From positions 1 to 64,000 of the forward strand of contig JAISKB010000024.1 of NCBI GenBank assembly GCA_031261085.1: a DNA stretch of 64,000 nt. Reading direction: 5' to 3'. Below, in pieces: positions 16,653-24,937 of this stretch. Source of the DNA: Christensenellaceae bacterium. Its GTDB lineage: Bacteria > Bacillota > Clostridia > Christensenellales > CAG-138. Each line of letters opens with the position of its first letter. The stretch's first letter is position 1. The notes beneath the pieces are model-generated. The model worked only from the letters and a program-made list of their open reading frames with translations, searched no databases and was not told the origin of the DNA. The translations under genes were made by a program, and so were the position numbers.

Positions 16653-17564
16653 TCAATCGCCGTCCAGTATATCGTTGATGATGGAGTCCAAATCGGCCGG
16701 TACGCTCACCTCGCCGCTGCCCGGCGCCGCGGATAGTATTTCATCCACCGTCCATACGCGCTCGGCATCTTCTTTGGGCTCTTCTACGGGGAGGGCCGGC
16801 GCGGCGCTCTGCTGCGGCGCAGGCTGGGGCACCCATGCCGGCGGGGGCGTTGGCGCAGCGTTCTGCTCCGGTGCGGGCTCGGGCGCAAGCGCCGGCTGGG
16901 GCGCCGGAGCAGCCTCGGGCGCTTGCGCCACAGCGGCGGGCGCGGCAGGCGCTTCTTCCGCGCGCGGCGGCAAATCGCGGCGCTGCATCGCGTAGATGCT
17001 GCGCATCAGCTCCGCCGGGTCATGATATTCCGCAGGCGCGGCCGGTATGAAGTCGCCCTGGACGCGCGGCGTATCGACATCGGAAAGGAACGACCCAAAC
17101 GCTTCGGCCTGCGCGCGCACGCCCAGCACGGTATCTTTGATGAAGCCATTGAGCGCAGCGGCCTTTTGCTCGGCCGAGGTCACCCTGGCGGCGGCCTCCG
17201 CTTCGCGCTTGGCCGCATCATTTTCTACCTGTTGCATCAGACGGCCCGCTTCATTTTGCGCTTCGGCCACGATGCTGCTGGCGTTTTCCAGCGCTTGACG
17301 AATCAGCGCATCGCACTCCTGATGCGCATTGGCCCGCTCGGCCTCGGCATCGATGCGCAGCTGCGCGCGCTGGTCTTCAGCCTCTTTCGTGATGCGCGCG
17401 GCAGTTGCCTGCGCCTGCGCAAGCACGCTGATAATCGCGCCGCTCTGTTCGCGGTATTGGCTTACCTCGGCATGGAGCGCCTCCGCCCGTTTGTTGAGTT
17501 CGGCAATATCCGCCTCGCGCTGCGCCAGCGCGCTCTGCAGTTCTTTCGTCTTATTATCAAACAT
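16653..17564 (-). CDS. DivIVA-like coiled-coil protein with Pro/Ala-rich tail
   Basis: 303 residues. Residues 1-150 are a continuous Ala/Glu/Gln-rich coiled coil, resembling DivIVA/SepIVA-type scaffold proteins; residues 200-260 are a low-complexity Ala/Pro linker (APAPQPALAPEPAPEQ type); the last ~35 residues are an acidic helix (VWTVDEILSAAPG...DSIINDILDGD). GGGAGG precedes the ATG. It follows ruvB with the repeat copy B between them. A role as a membrane- or division-site scaffold is inferred from the coiled coil only. Confidence 0.6.
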   Translation of the reverse strand: MFDNKTKELQSALAQREADIAELNKRAEALHAEVSQYREQSGAIISVLAQAQATAARITKEAEDQRAQLRIDAEAERANAHQECDALIRQALENASSIVAEAQNEAGRLMQQVENDAAKREAEAAARVTSAEQKAAALNGFIKDTVLGVRAQAEAFGSFLSDVDTPRVQGDFIPAAPAEYHDPAELMRSIYAMQRRDLPPRAEEAPAAPAAVAQAPEAAPAPQPALAPEPAPEQNAAPTPPPAWVPQPAPQQSAAPALPVEEPKEDAERVWTVDEILSAAPGSGEVSVPADLDSIINDILDGD

Positions 17565-17595
17565 AAAATACCTCCCGCATGATAGATAAAGGGGT

Positions 17596-17677
17596 ACGGG
17601 GGCTTTGCCCCCGAAAGCAAATTTATTTATAACTCTCCCCCTCCCCCAAGCCGGGGGTTAGAGGGTGGGGTAAAACT
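17596..17677. repeat. Dispersed intergenic hairpin repeat, copy B (order Q-P)
   Basis: Q unit: cgggggc-ttt-gcccccg stem followed by aaagcaaatttattta (17596-17627); P unit: ctccccctcccccaag...gggggttagagggtgggg (17634-17671). Both units match copy A at 15031-15131, but in swapped order. Lies between ruvB and the DivIVA-like gene. Confidence 0.5.
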
Positions 17678-17680
17678 TTC

Positions 17681-18706
17681 TTAAATTTCCAATTTTTGCT
17701 GTGCGCTCTGCTGCGGCGGCACATAGCCCATGTGCCTGTATCCATCCGGCAGCACGATGCGGCCCCGCGGCGTGCGCGCTATGAGCCCCAGCTGGAGCAG
17801 ATACGGCTCATACACATCCTCTATGGTAGTCGCATCCTCCCCGGTGGCGGCGGCGATGGTATCCAGCCCCACGGGCCGCCCGCCGAATTTTTCAATCATG
17901 GCCAGCAGCATCCGCCGATCCACCGCGTCCAGCCCGATTTCATCGATGGCCAGCATGGCCAGCCCCGCCTGCGCGGTAGGCAGGTCGACTACGCCGCCGC
18001 CCCGCACCTGCGCATAGTCGCGCACCCGTTTGAGCAGGCGGTTTACGATGCGCGGCGTACCACGGGAGCGGGAGGCCAGCTCCAGCGCGCCTTCCTCATC
18101 GATTTCGATATGCAAAATGCCGGCGCTGCGCATGATAATCTCCAGCAAATCCTCGGGAGCATACAGCTCCAGCTGTTCTTTTATGCCAAATCGATCCCGC
18201 AGGGGGGAGGTTAAAAGGCCCATGCGGGTGGTAGCTCCCACCAGCGTGAAGCGCGGCAGGTCCAGCCGTATGGAATGCGCGCTGGGCCCCTTGCCAATGA
18301 TGATATCCAGCGCATAATCCTCCATGGCGGGGTACAGCACCTCTTCTACATTGGCGTTGAGCCGGTGTATTTCATCGATAAACAACACGTCGCCCGGCGC
18401 CAAATTGGTGAGCAGCGCCGCCAAATCCCCCGCGTGGCTGATGGCGGGCCCGCTGGTAACGCGAAGGTTGCCGCTCATCTCGTTGGCCACAATGGCGGCC
18501 AGCGTGGTTTTGCCCAGGCCCGGCGGGCCATAAAACAAAGCGTGATCCAGCGGCTCGCCCCTGTGCCTGGCCGCCTCGATGTAGATGCGCATGTGCTCTT
18601 TCACGGTGTGCTGGCCAATGTATTCGTTGAGGAAACGCGGGCGCAGGCTATATTCGATTTGTTCATCCTCCACCGTCAGGGAGGATGTGATGAGCCTTTC
18701 GTCCAT
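17681..18706 (-). CDS. ruvB: Holliday junction branch migration ATPase RuvB
   Basis: 341 residues, the AAA+ motor of RuvAB. Motifs: [12 protein letters not shown] at the start, Walker [10 protein letters not shown], Walker [10 protein letters not shown], sensor 1 ([10 protein letters not shown]) with the arginine-finger context RDRFGI, and the C-terminal winged helix ([16 protein letters not shown]). I use ATG 18706, giving [10 protein letters not shown], typical for the family; the longer frame upstream runs into ruvA. Order ruvC-ruvA-ruvB on the minus strand. Confidence 0.98.
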   Translation of the reverse strand: MDERLITSSLTVEDEQIEYSLRPRFLNEYIGQHTVKEHMRIYIEAARHRGEPLDHALFYGPPGLGKTTLAAIVANEMSGNLRVTSGPAISHAGDLAALLTNLAPGDVLFIDEIHRLNANVEEVLYPAMEDYALDIIIGKGPSAHSIRLDLPRFTLVGATTRMGLLTSPLRDRFGIKEQLELYAPEDLLEIIMRSAGILHIEIDEEGALELASRSRGTPRIVNRLLKRVRDYAQVRGGGVVDLPTAQAGLAMLAIDEIGLDAVDRRMLLAMIEKFGGRPVGLDTIAAATGEDATTIEDVYEPYLLQLGLIARTPRGRIVLPDGYRHMGYVPPQQSAQQKLEI

Positions 18707-18729
18707 CGTATATCTTCTTTCTTTCAGCG

Positions 18730-19317
18730 TTATTGCCTGGCAAGCCCCTTGAGCGCCTGCGTAATCAAATCCTCCACGCGGTCGCAATCGTCAGCCGACG
18801 CCACCGCGCGCCCCGCCACCACGCCATCGTACCCCAGCGCCACCAGCGCCGCGGTAGCTTCGGTGCGCATATCCAACGCGCCGCCATAGCTTTGCTCCAG
18901 CCCCGCCCTGCGCATATCCTCGGAGACCTTTTCTTTAAGCTCGAGCAGCAGGCGCGCCGCCGTCTTTTTGCCCATGCCGGGCACGCTGCTCAAAGCATCC
19001 GCGTTTTCGGTGAGTATCGCCCCCGCTATGTCGGAAACGCTCAGGTGGCTCAGCACCGCCAGCGCCAGCTTGGGGCCCACCCGCGTGACCCCTATGAGCC
19101 TGCGGAACATGGCGCGCTCCTCGTTAGAGCAAAAGCCATAGAGCGCGATGGCATCCTGCGCGATATGAAAATGCGTGTACAGCTTCGCTTCCTTGCCCGC
19201 CTGCAGCGTTTTGAGCGTTGTGGCCGGGCAGAGCAGCAAGTACCCTACCCCGGCGGCCTCCGCCACGGCGCGATCCGGGCCGATTTCATCGACGATCCCG
19301 CGTATATATTCGTACAT
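18730..19317 (-). CDS. ruvA: Holliday junction-binding protein RuvA
   Basis: 195 residues. N-terminal OB fold ([28 protein letters not shown]), helix-hairpin-helix domain ([40 protein letters not shown]), and a C-terminal RuvB-binding three-helix domain ([13 protein letters not shown]). Forms the tetramer that loads RuvB onto Holliday junctions. It lies 14 bases after ruvC and 23 before ruvB. Confidence 0.97.
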   Translation of the reverse strand: MYEYIRGIVDEIGPDRAVAEAAGVGYLLLCPATTLKTLQAGKEAKLYTHFHIAQDAIALYGFCSNEERAMFRRLIGVTRVGPKLALAVLSHLSVSDIAGAILTENADALSSVPGMGKKTAARLLLELKEKVSEDMRRAGLEQSYGGALDMRTEATAALVALGYDGVVAGRAVASADDCDRVEDLITQALKGLARQ

Positions 19318-19331
19318 CGCTTACCTCGCCT

Positions 19332-19832
19332 TTAACGTATGCGGTATTCTTCCACCGCGGGCCCGCTGGTGTTGGCATGGCAAATCGCCACGCCCAGCGC
19401 ATCCGCCGCGTCATCCGGCTTGGGGATGGTTTGCAGCCCCAGCAGCAGCCGCACCATTTGCTGAATCTGCTTTTTGTCGGCATGGCCGTTGCCGCATACC
19501 GCCAATTTTATTTGCATGGGCGTATATTCATATAAGGGCAGCCCGGCCTGCTGCGCGGCCAACAGCGCCACGCCCCGGCCCGCGCCCACCTGCAGGGCGG
19601 TCGTTACATTGCGGTAAAAGAACAGCTCCTCAAACGCCACCTGATCGGGCTTGTATAGGCCAATCAGCTGCCGCACGCCCAAATAAAGCGTTTCGAGCCG
19701 CTTGGGGAAGGGTTCGCCCGCCGTGGTTTCGATTACCCCATAATCCAGCGCGCGGGGCGCATGGCCGCCCTTTGTTTGCAGCACGCCATACCCCAAAATA
19801 GCATAACCCGGGTCTATTCCCAAAACAGTCAA
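19332..19832 (-). CDS. ruvC: Holliday junction resolvase RuvC
   Basis: 166 residues. Active-site acidic residues: first Asp in LGIDPGYA, Glu in VAFEELFFYRN, and Asp in the late PKPDDAADALGVAICH segment. I choose a TTG start at 19832: GAGG sits 8 bases upstream and the product then begins (M)TVLGIDPG, exactly at the family's usual N-terminus; ATG choices further upstream add up to 39 unrelated residues. Confidence 0.95.
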   Translation of the reverse strand: MTVLGIDPGYAILGYGVLQTKGGHAPRALDYGVIETTAGEPFPKRLETLYLGVRQLIGLYKPDQVAFEELFFYRNVTTALQVGAGRGVALLAAQQAGLPLYEYTPMQIKLAVCGNGHADKKQIQQMVRLLLGLQTIPKPDDAADALGVAICHANTSGPAVEEYRIR

Positions 19833-19945
19833 AACCTTAACCTCGAACGCCGGCCGCTTTTTGCCGTATTTATACTGCATATATTGTACCATGCAAGCCA
19901 AACAAGCACAATCACGAAATGCAAAGCACATTTGCATGAACACAA

Positions 19946-19972
19946 GCATACATGGGAATACTGGCCATAAAA
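19946..19972 (+). promoter_or_regulatory. Sigma-G-like promoter of bofC
   Basis: GCATA, 15-bp spacer, CATAAAA. The known B. subtilis sigma-G pattern is about GnATR-N15-CATnnTA, so there is one mismatch. The predicted start is close to the AGGAAGG ribosome site at 19977-19984, giving a very short leader. A 7-bp inverted repeat (atgcaaa/tttgcat, about 19919-19936) lies just upstream. Confidence 0.35.
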
Positions 19973-19994
19973 CCCTTAGGAAGGCGGTTTTACC

Positions 19995-20582
19995 ATGCGA
20001 GGTATTCCTATATCCGGCACGATACGCGTATCTACAGCCATGCTGCTAAGCTGCGTCATGCTGCTAACGGGCGCGGCGCTGGGGCATTATGCGATAGACC
20101 CGGCCGGGGAACCGATTCAAGCGCCCCAAGAGGCGCAGCCGGCGCAAACGCCCGCGCCGCGGCAGGACGCAGCGGCACAGACGGCGCAGCGGGGCGAAGA
20201 TACCATAACGCCCACGGCGCAGGTAACCTGGCGCTATGCCATGGCCTGCGGCCACGAGGTGAGCATACAGGATGCGCAGCCCGTTGTGGGCAAAACCAGG
20301 GCAGAGCTGGCGCAGGCGTATGGCGCGGATGCAGTCGTACAGTTTTCACCCGCCCGCGTGGAAATACGGCAAGCGCGGGATATCAGCTGCCCCGATCATT
20401 ATGTGCTCAAGCTGGAAAACGATACGCTCACCGTGCGCAAAACCGACGCCGCGTTAAAGGAGCGAATACTGCTCACCCTGGATATCCCCCTGCCGAAGGA
20501 TGCGGCGGCGGAATGCATAAAGGGGATGACGTTCGATAGCCTGGAGGATATCAATATCTACCTCGAGGGGCTGGACGGGTAG
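19995..20582 (+). CDS. bofC: BofC-like forespore protein
   Basis: 195 residues. N-terminal membrane/signal segment (about 14-32), Pro/Ala/Gln-rich linker (36-70), and a C-terminal region resembling the BofC C-terminal domain: YVLKLENDTLTVRK, ILLTLDIPLP and a final GMTFDSLEDINIYLEGLDG helix (in the family, glycine-directed KEGI...E(E)LxxxLEDY). In B. subtilis BofC is made in the forespore under sigma-G and restrains SpoIVB signalling, and its gene lies near ruvAB; here it is divergent from ruvCAB. The family assignment rests on the pattern of the last ~60 residues and context, so it is moderate. Confidence 0.6.
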   Translation: MRGIPISGTIRVSTAMLLSCVMLLTGAALGHYAIDPAGEPIQAPQEAQPAQTPAPRQDAAAQTAQRGEDTITPTAQVTWRYAMACGHEVSIQDAQPVVGKTRAELAQAYGADAVVQFSPARVEIRQARDISCPDHYVLKLENDTLTVRKTDAALKERILLTLDIPLPKDAAAECIKGMTFDSLEDINIYLEGLDG

Positions 20583-20620
20583 CTTCACGAAAGACGCCTT
20601 CCCCTACTTGGGCGGGCAAA

Positions 20621-20655
20621 AAAAGAACCTCCTCCAATACGGAAGAGGTTCTTTT
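20621..20655. terminator. Bidirectional terminator
   Basis: Perfect 11-bp stem (aaaagaacctc / gaggttctttt) with A and T tracts at both ends, between the convergent bofC and htrA genes. It can end transcripts from both sides. Confidence 0.85.
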
Positions 20656-20685
20656 CAAGGGAAGCCATCCCCTGCAAATCCATCA

Positions 20686-22176
20686 TCAATCGAAAATATC
20701 GGCATAGGCGTCGTTGAGTATCTCATTGCTGAGCAGGTTAATATCCCCTATGGTCAGCTCTATGCTCAGCTCCTCGCCATCCCGCCATACATCCAACACA
20801 ACCGAGGCGCCCGGCTCCAGGCCTTTTATGTAGGCCACCAACGCCTTATCATCGGTGACGGGCGTGCCGTCGTACTTTAATATGATATCGTTTATGCGCA
20901 GATCCGCATGGTGCGCGGGGCCGTTGCGCGTGACCGTATACACCAATATGCCCTGCGGCACATCATAAACCTCGGAATCGGCCTTGGTAATCGACATGAT
21001 GGAAATACCCAGGCCCGGCCGCACCACATGCCCGATGGTGATAAGCTGCCGCACCACACGCATCGCGTCATCGATGGGGATGGCATACCCCAAGCCCTCG
21101 GCGTTGATGATATTGCCATATTCATCATACCCGGCATACAGCGTTTTGGCGCAGGTAATGCCCACCACATGCCCGCTCATATCCAGCAGCGGGCCGCCGC
21201 TGGAGCCCGGGTTGACCGCCGCATCGGTTTGCAAAAATGTGTTGGTATGCCCCTCTACCGTGGTTTCGCGCGCGGTAGAGCTGATGATGCCAAACGTTGC
21301 GGTATCCGCCAGTTCCTCGCCGGTGGGGTTGCCAATGGCCACGGCAAACTCGCCCACCCGCACGGTTTGGCTGGAGCCCAGCGCCAACGCCACCAAACCG
21401 CTCTTTTCGATTTTGATTACCGCCACATCCAGGCCGTTATCCATGCCTATCACCTCGGCATCGAGCACCTCGCCGTCGTAGCAGGTGACCGTCACGCGGG
21501 AAGCATCCTGCACCACATGCGCGTTGGTCACGATATACCCCTCGGTAGAAACCACAAACCCGCTGCCATAGCCCTCGTAATGGTCGGAATCGGAAACCTT
21601 ATCGTGGTAATACACGCTTATGCCCACCACGCCGTTCGCCGCACTCTCTACGATATCCGGCAAGGGGTTGATACTGTTCTCTATCACGGGCGCCTCGCCG
21701 TCGAATTCGGGCAGGGGGCGGGCTATAAAGCCCGGCGCCTGCACATCCTCGGGCGCCACATATTCGGGGGCCGGGTTAGCGCCCGGCTTGGTGTTATCCT
21801 TAAAGAACCCGCCGAAGAAATCATCGCCAGCAGAAGGCCTCTCGCCTGGTTCCACCCAGCCCTGCGTGCCAAACGATACCAGCGCCATAAGCATGCAGCC
21901 CAGCGCAAACCCAATCAGCAGGCAAACCGCGCCCACGGCAACATAGCCGCCCGCGCCGCCCCGCTTTTTTGGCTTGCGAGGCAATTCCTTGGCAAAGTGC
22001 GGCCGCGCGTGCGCGTAGCCATCCTCTTGCAGAAGCTGCTGCGGCTCCGCGATTTCTTCCGCCGCGGCTTGGCTATCCTCCTGCAGCGGCGGCTGCTCTT
22101 GCTGCAAAGGCTCCGCCTGCGGTGCTTCCACCGCGCGCGCTTCTTCGTTACTTTCGTTAAAATCGAAATGCTCCAT
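20686..22176 (-). CDS. htrA: HtrA/DegP-type membrane serine protease with PDZ domain
   Basis: 496 residues. An acidic, Gln/Glu-rich cytoplasmic N-terminus (1-65), one membrane segment (about 78-102), a trypsin-like domain with His220 (TNAHVV), Asp250 (LDVAVIKIE) and Ser326 (PGSSGGPL), then one PDZ domain (about 385-480). Expected to degrade misfolded extracytoplasmic proteins. It lies directly downstream of a two-component pair on the same strand, as in other Firmicutes envelope-stress loci, so joint expression is likely. Confidence 0.95.
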   Translation of the reverse strand: MEHFDFNESNEEARAVEAPQAEPLQQEQPPLQEDSQAAAEEIAEPQQLLQEDGYAHARPHFAKELPRKPKKRGGAGGYVAVGAVCLLIGFALGCMLMALVSFGTQGWVEPGERPSAGDDFFGGFFKDNTKPGANPAPEYVAPEDVQAPGFIARPLPEFDGEAPVIENSINPLPDIVESAANGVVGISVYYHDKVSDSDHYEGYGSGFVVSTEGYIVTNAHVVQDASRVTVTCYDGEVLDAEVIGMDNGLDVAVIKIEKSGLVALALGSSQTVRVGEFAVAIGNPTGEELADTATFGIISSTARETTVEGHTNTFLQTDAAVNPGSSGGPLLDMSGHVVGITCAKTLYAGYDEYGNIINAEGLGYAIPIDDAMRVVRQLITIGHVVRPGLGISIMSITKADSEVYDVPQGILVYTVTRNGPAHHADLRINDIILKYDGTPVTDDKALVAYIKGLEPGASVVLDVWRDGEELSIELTIGDINLLSNEILNDAYADIFD

Positions 22177-22188
22177 ATATTCCTCTCC

Positions 22189-23676
22189 TTAGCTGCGGCG
22201 CTGGCCCGGCTTGCCTTGCTCCATCATGCGCGGCGCCCTATCGGCCCGCTTGAGTGTAAAGCGAAAGCTGGTGCCGCTCCCCAATTGGCTGTCTACCGTG
22301 ATGTTTTGCCCGTGCGCATCCACGATGCGCTTTACGATGCTCAAACCCAGGCCTGTCCCGCTCTGCGCGCCCGGCGTATGCGCCTTTTCGGCCTTGTAAA
22401 ACCGGTCGAATAAATAGGGTATGTCCTCTTTGGCGATGCCCTGCCCGCTATCGGTCACGGTAACGGCGGCCGTACGCCTATCCGCCGCAATGGTCGAAAT
22501 CGAAAGGCTGCCCTCTTCGGCGGTGAATTTTAGGGCGTTGTCGATGAGGTTGCGCACCACCTGCGCAATCTGTCCCACATCTGCTTCAACATAGCAGTAT
22601 GGGTCCAATAAGTCAAGCGCAATTTGTATTTTTTTCGCATCGATGCGCGCTTCGAACGTGAGCAGCGTGCGGGCGATCAGCTCATTGACGTCGAACACCT
22701 CCGGCGTGAACACGTTTTGGCCGGATTCGATGCGCGCCAAATCCAGCAGGCCGTTCACCATGCCGGTCATGCGCCGGTTTTCGTTTATCACGATTTCAAG
22801 ATACTTGGGCGTTTCCTCCGCCGAAATGGTGCCATCCTGCATGGCCTCCAAAAAACCGCGCATCGAGGTGAGCGGCGAGCGCAGCTCATGCGATACGTTG
22901 GCCACAAAGCTGCGGCGCGCCTGCTCCAGCGTGTTCAGCTCATCGGCCATGATGTTGAAGCTCTTGCTCAGCTGGCCCACCTCATCGGCGCCGCCATCGG
23001 GTATGCGCAGCCCAAACTCGCCCTTCGAAAAGCGCATCACGGTGCTGCTCATATTGGTGATGGGCTTGGTGATGCGCCCCGTGAGGTAGCTTACCGCCAT
23101 AAACGCCAGCACCACCGCGATGCAGCCATACAGCAGCACATCCATCCACACCTGGCGGATGGAGGCGTTGATGCGGCTCATATCGGTATGCAAAAACAGC
23201 GCCGCCACGCGCGTATCGCCATCGGATATGGCGGTGGATAGCGAGATGACGGGTATGTTCGCCTGGCCGCTGAGCATGTTTTTGTATATGCCGCCCGCAT
23301 CGGCGCCGCTTAGCAGGCGTGCCGCCGCCGCTTCAATATCCAGCTCCGGCGCCCCGTTCCATTTGGCCTGATCCTCGGCATCGATAAATACGCGCTTGCC
23401 ATATTTATCGTCGGCAAAGCGCAGCACAATCAGCGCGTCGTATTGGCGGGCAATGGTAAGCAGCTCCCGCTCGGCCACGGGGCGCTTATCGTCATCCATA
23501 TACCGGTTGCGCACCGTATCGGCAATCTCCGCCGCCTCGCGCTGCAGTTCGCCCTCTTTTTCGCTCACATATTGCTGTTGAAACATACTGCCCACCGTCA
23601 CGCCCAGCAGCGCAAGCAAACCCAGCGTAACGGACAGATAGGTTATCAGCATACGGGAGAACAGTGTTTTCATCAT
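22189..23676 (-). CDS. Sensor histidine kinase (VicK/PhoR type)
   Basis: 495 residues. Membrane segments at about 9-31 and 178-198 flank an extracytoplasmic sensor; HAMP domain 199-250; phosphoacceptor His263 (VANVSHELRSPLTSMRG); ATPase domain with NLIDNALKFT, DSGQGIAKED and GTGLGLSIVKRI. It follows its response regulator by 15 bases and precedes htrA by 12. The arrangement suggests an envelope-stress sensor (inference). Confidence 0.95.
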   Translation of the reverse strand: MMKTLFSRMLITYLSVTLGLLALLGVTVGSMFQQQYVSEKEGELQREAAEIADTVRNRYMDDDKRPVAERELLTIARQYDALIVLRFADDKYGKRVFIDAEDQAKWNGAPELDIEAAAARLLSGADAGGIYKNMLSGQANIPVISLSTAISDGDTRVAALFLHTDMSRINASIRQVWMDVLLYGCIAVVLAFMAVSYLTGRITKPITNMSSTVMRFSKGEFGLRIPDGGADEVGQLSKSFNIMADELNTLEQARRSFVANVSHELRSPLTSMRGFLEAMQDGTISAEETPKYLEIVINENRRMTGMVNGLLDLARIESGQNVFTPEVFDVNELIARTLLTFEARIDAKKIQIALDLLDPYCYVEADVGQIAQVVRNLIDNALKFTAEEGSLSISTIAADRRTAAVTVTDSGQGIAKEDIPYLFDRFYKAEKAHTPGAQSGTGLGLSIVKRIVDAHGQNITVDSQLGSGTSFRFTLKRADRAPRMMEQGKPGQRRS

Positions 23677-23691
23677 GCGGAAAGAATCCTT

Positions 23692-24372
23692 TTATTTGCA
23701 GGCTTCGAATTTATAGCCCACACCCCATACGGTTTTGATCTGCCATGCATCGCGCTCGCCCAGCTTTTCGCGGATGCGCTTTACATGCACATCCACCGTG
23801 CGGGAATCGCCGAAGAAGTCGAAGCCCCACACCTGCTCCAAAAGCTGCTCGCGCGTGAACACCTTGCCTTCGCGCGCGGCCAAAAAGAACAGCAGCTCTA
23901 TCTCTTTGGGTGGCATTTCGACCTGCTTGCCATCGAGTATGACGGAATAATGGTCGAGCGACACGCTCAGCCCCTCAAAGGCGATGGCGCGCTCGCTTTC
24001 GGGCGCGGCGCTGCGCCGCAGCACCGCCTTTATGCGGGCCAGCAGCTCCTTGGCGTCAAACGGTTTTACGATGTAGTCATCCGCGCCCAAATCAAGGCCC
24101 TGCACCCGGTCGAGCGTATCGCCCTTGGCGGTAAGCATGATGACGGGCACGCCGCTTTCGGCGCGCAGCTTGGATAGCACCTCCCAGCCATCCAGGCCGG
24201 GCAGCATAACATCGAGCACCACCAGCGCGGGCTGTACCTTGCGGAACAGCTGCAGCGCATCATCCCCGCGCTCGCCGCACGCCACGTTGTACCCTTCTTT
24301 GCGCAAATACATCTCTATAATCGCGAGTATATTGCGATCGTCGTCGATAACCAGTATCGTGTTATTTTCCAT
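23692..24372 (-). CDS. OmpR/PhoB-family response regulator
   Basis: 226 residues. Receiver with Asp10-12 pocket, phosphoacceptor Asp54 (VVLDVMLPGLDG) and Lys103 (YIVKPFD); winged-helix output domain with SRTVDVHVKRIREKLG and TVWGVGYKFE. Stops 15 bases before the kinase gene. Partner of the kinase and possible activator of htrA. Confidence 0.95.
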   Translation of the reverse strand: MENNTILVIDDDRNILAIIEMYLRKEGYNVACGERGDDALQLFRKVQPALVVLDVMLPGLDGWEVLSKLRAESGVPVIMLTAKGDTLDRVQGLDLGADDYIVKPFDAKELLARIKAVLRRSAAPESERAIAFEGLSVSLDHYSVILDGKQVEMPPKEIELLFFLAAREGKVFTREQLLEQVWGFDFFGDSRTVDVHVKRIREKLGERDAWQIKTVWGVGYKFEACK

Positions 24373-24374
24373 AT

Positions 24375-24860
24375 CTACAGCACCTCCGCTTTTTCGCCTC
24401 GTTGCCCGCCATAGGGCCGGAGAGATTCGGTTACCACCTGTATGCCGTTTTGCTTGAGCAGCGCGGCGGTCACGCCATCGCCGCCCCTTAGCGCGCCGCT
24501 AAAGCTGCCGTCGTAAATTTTGCCCGTGCCGCACGAGGGGCTGCGCGCCTTGAGTATGGCATAGCCTATGCCCTGCGCCTTGCAGATAGCCAACGCGGCA
24601 TAGGCGCCCTGTATAAACCGCTCGCTCACATCCTGGCCGGCACGGTTTAAAACCTTGGCCCTGCCCGCCAAAACATCAGCGCCCTCGCCGCCTATGATTT
24701 CGCTGGGCTCGCGCGGGGTGGGCAGGCCGCCCAGGCATTCCGGGCAGATGCACACCGCTTCTCCCTGCCGCACCAGCTCCAAAACCGCGGCATTGGGCTT
24801 GCTGCCGCCATCATAGCGGCAGGCCTCCCCGGCCAGGCATTGCGAAACCGCTATTTTCAT
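24375..24860 (-). CDS. DUF523 family protein
   Basis: 161 residues. Typical DUF523 N-terminus MKIAVSQCLAGEACRYDGGSK and conserved segments VCPE-like ICPECLGGLPTPREPSEI, VLKARSPSCGTGKIYDGSF. The conserved Cys residues suggest metal or Fe-S binding; function is not established. I use ATG 24860, after GGGGAGG; an upstream frame adds 19 atypical residues. Lies between mutS2 and the response regulator, 2 bases from the latter. Confidence 0.85.
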   Translation of the reverse strand: MKIAVSQCLAGEACRYDGGSKPNAAVLELVRQGEAVCICPECLGGLPTPREPSEIIGGEGADVLAGRAKVLNRAGQDVSERFIQGAYAALAICKAQGIGYAILKARSPSCGTGKIYDGSFSGALRGGDGVTAALLKQNGIQVVTESLRPYGGQRGEKAEVL

Positions 24861-24937
24861 TTTATCATACCATCCTCCCCGGCGGCGAGTATGAACGCCA
24901 TGTAAATTCTCCGCCATAAGACGGTGATTTATCGCGT

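Noticed and set aside
20056..20349. Pro/Arg/Ala-rich minus-strand ORF within the BofC-like gene
   Set aside because: Composition is typical of a GC-rich antisense shadow frame; no start signal.
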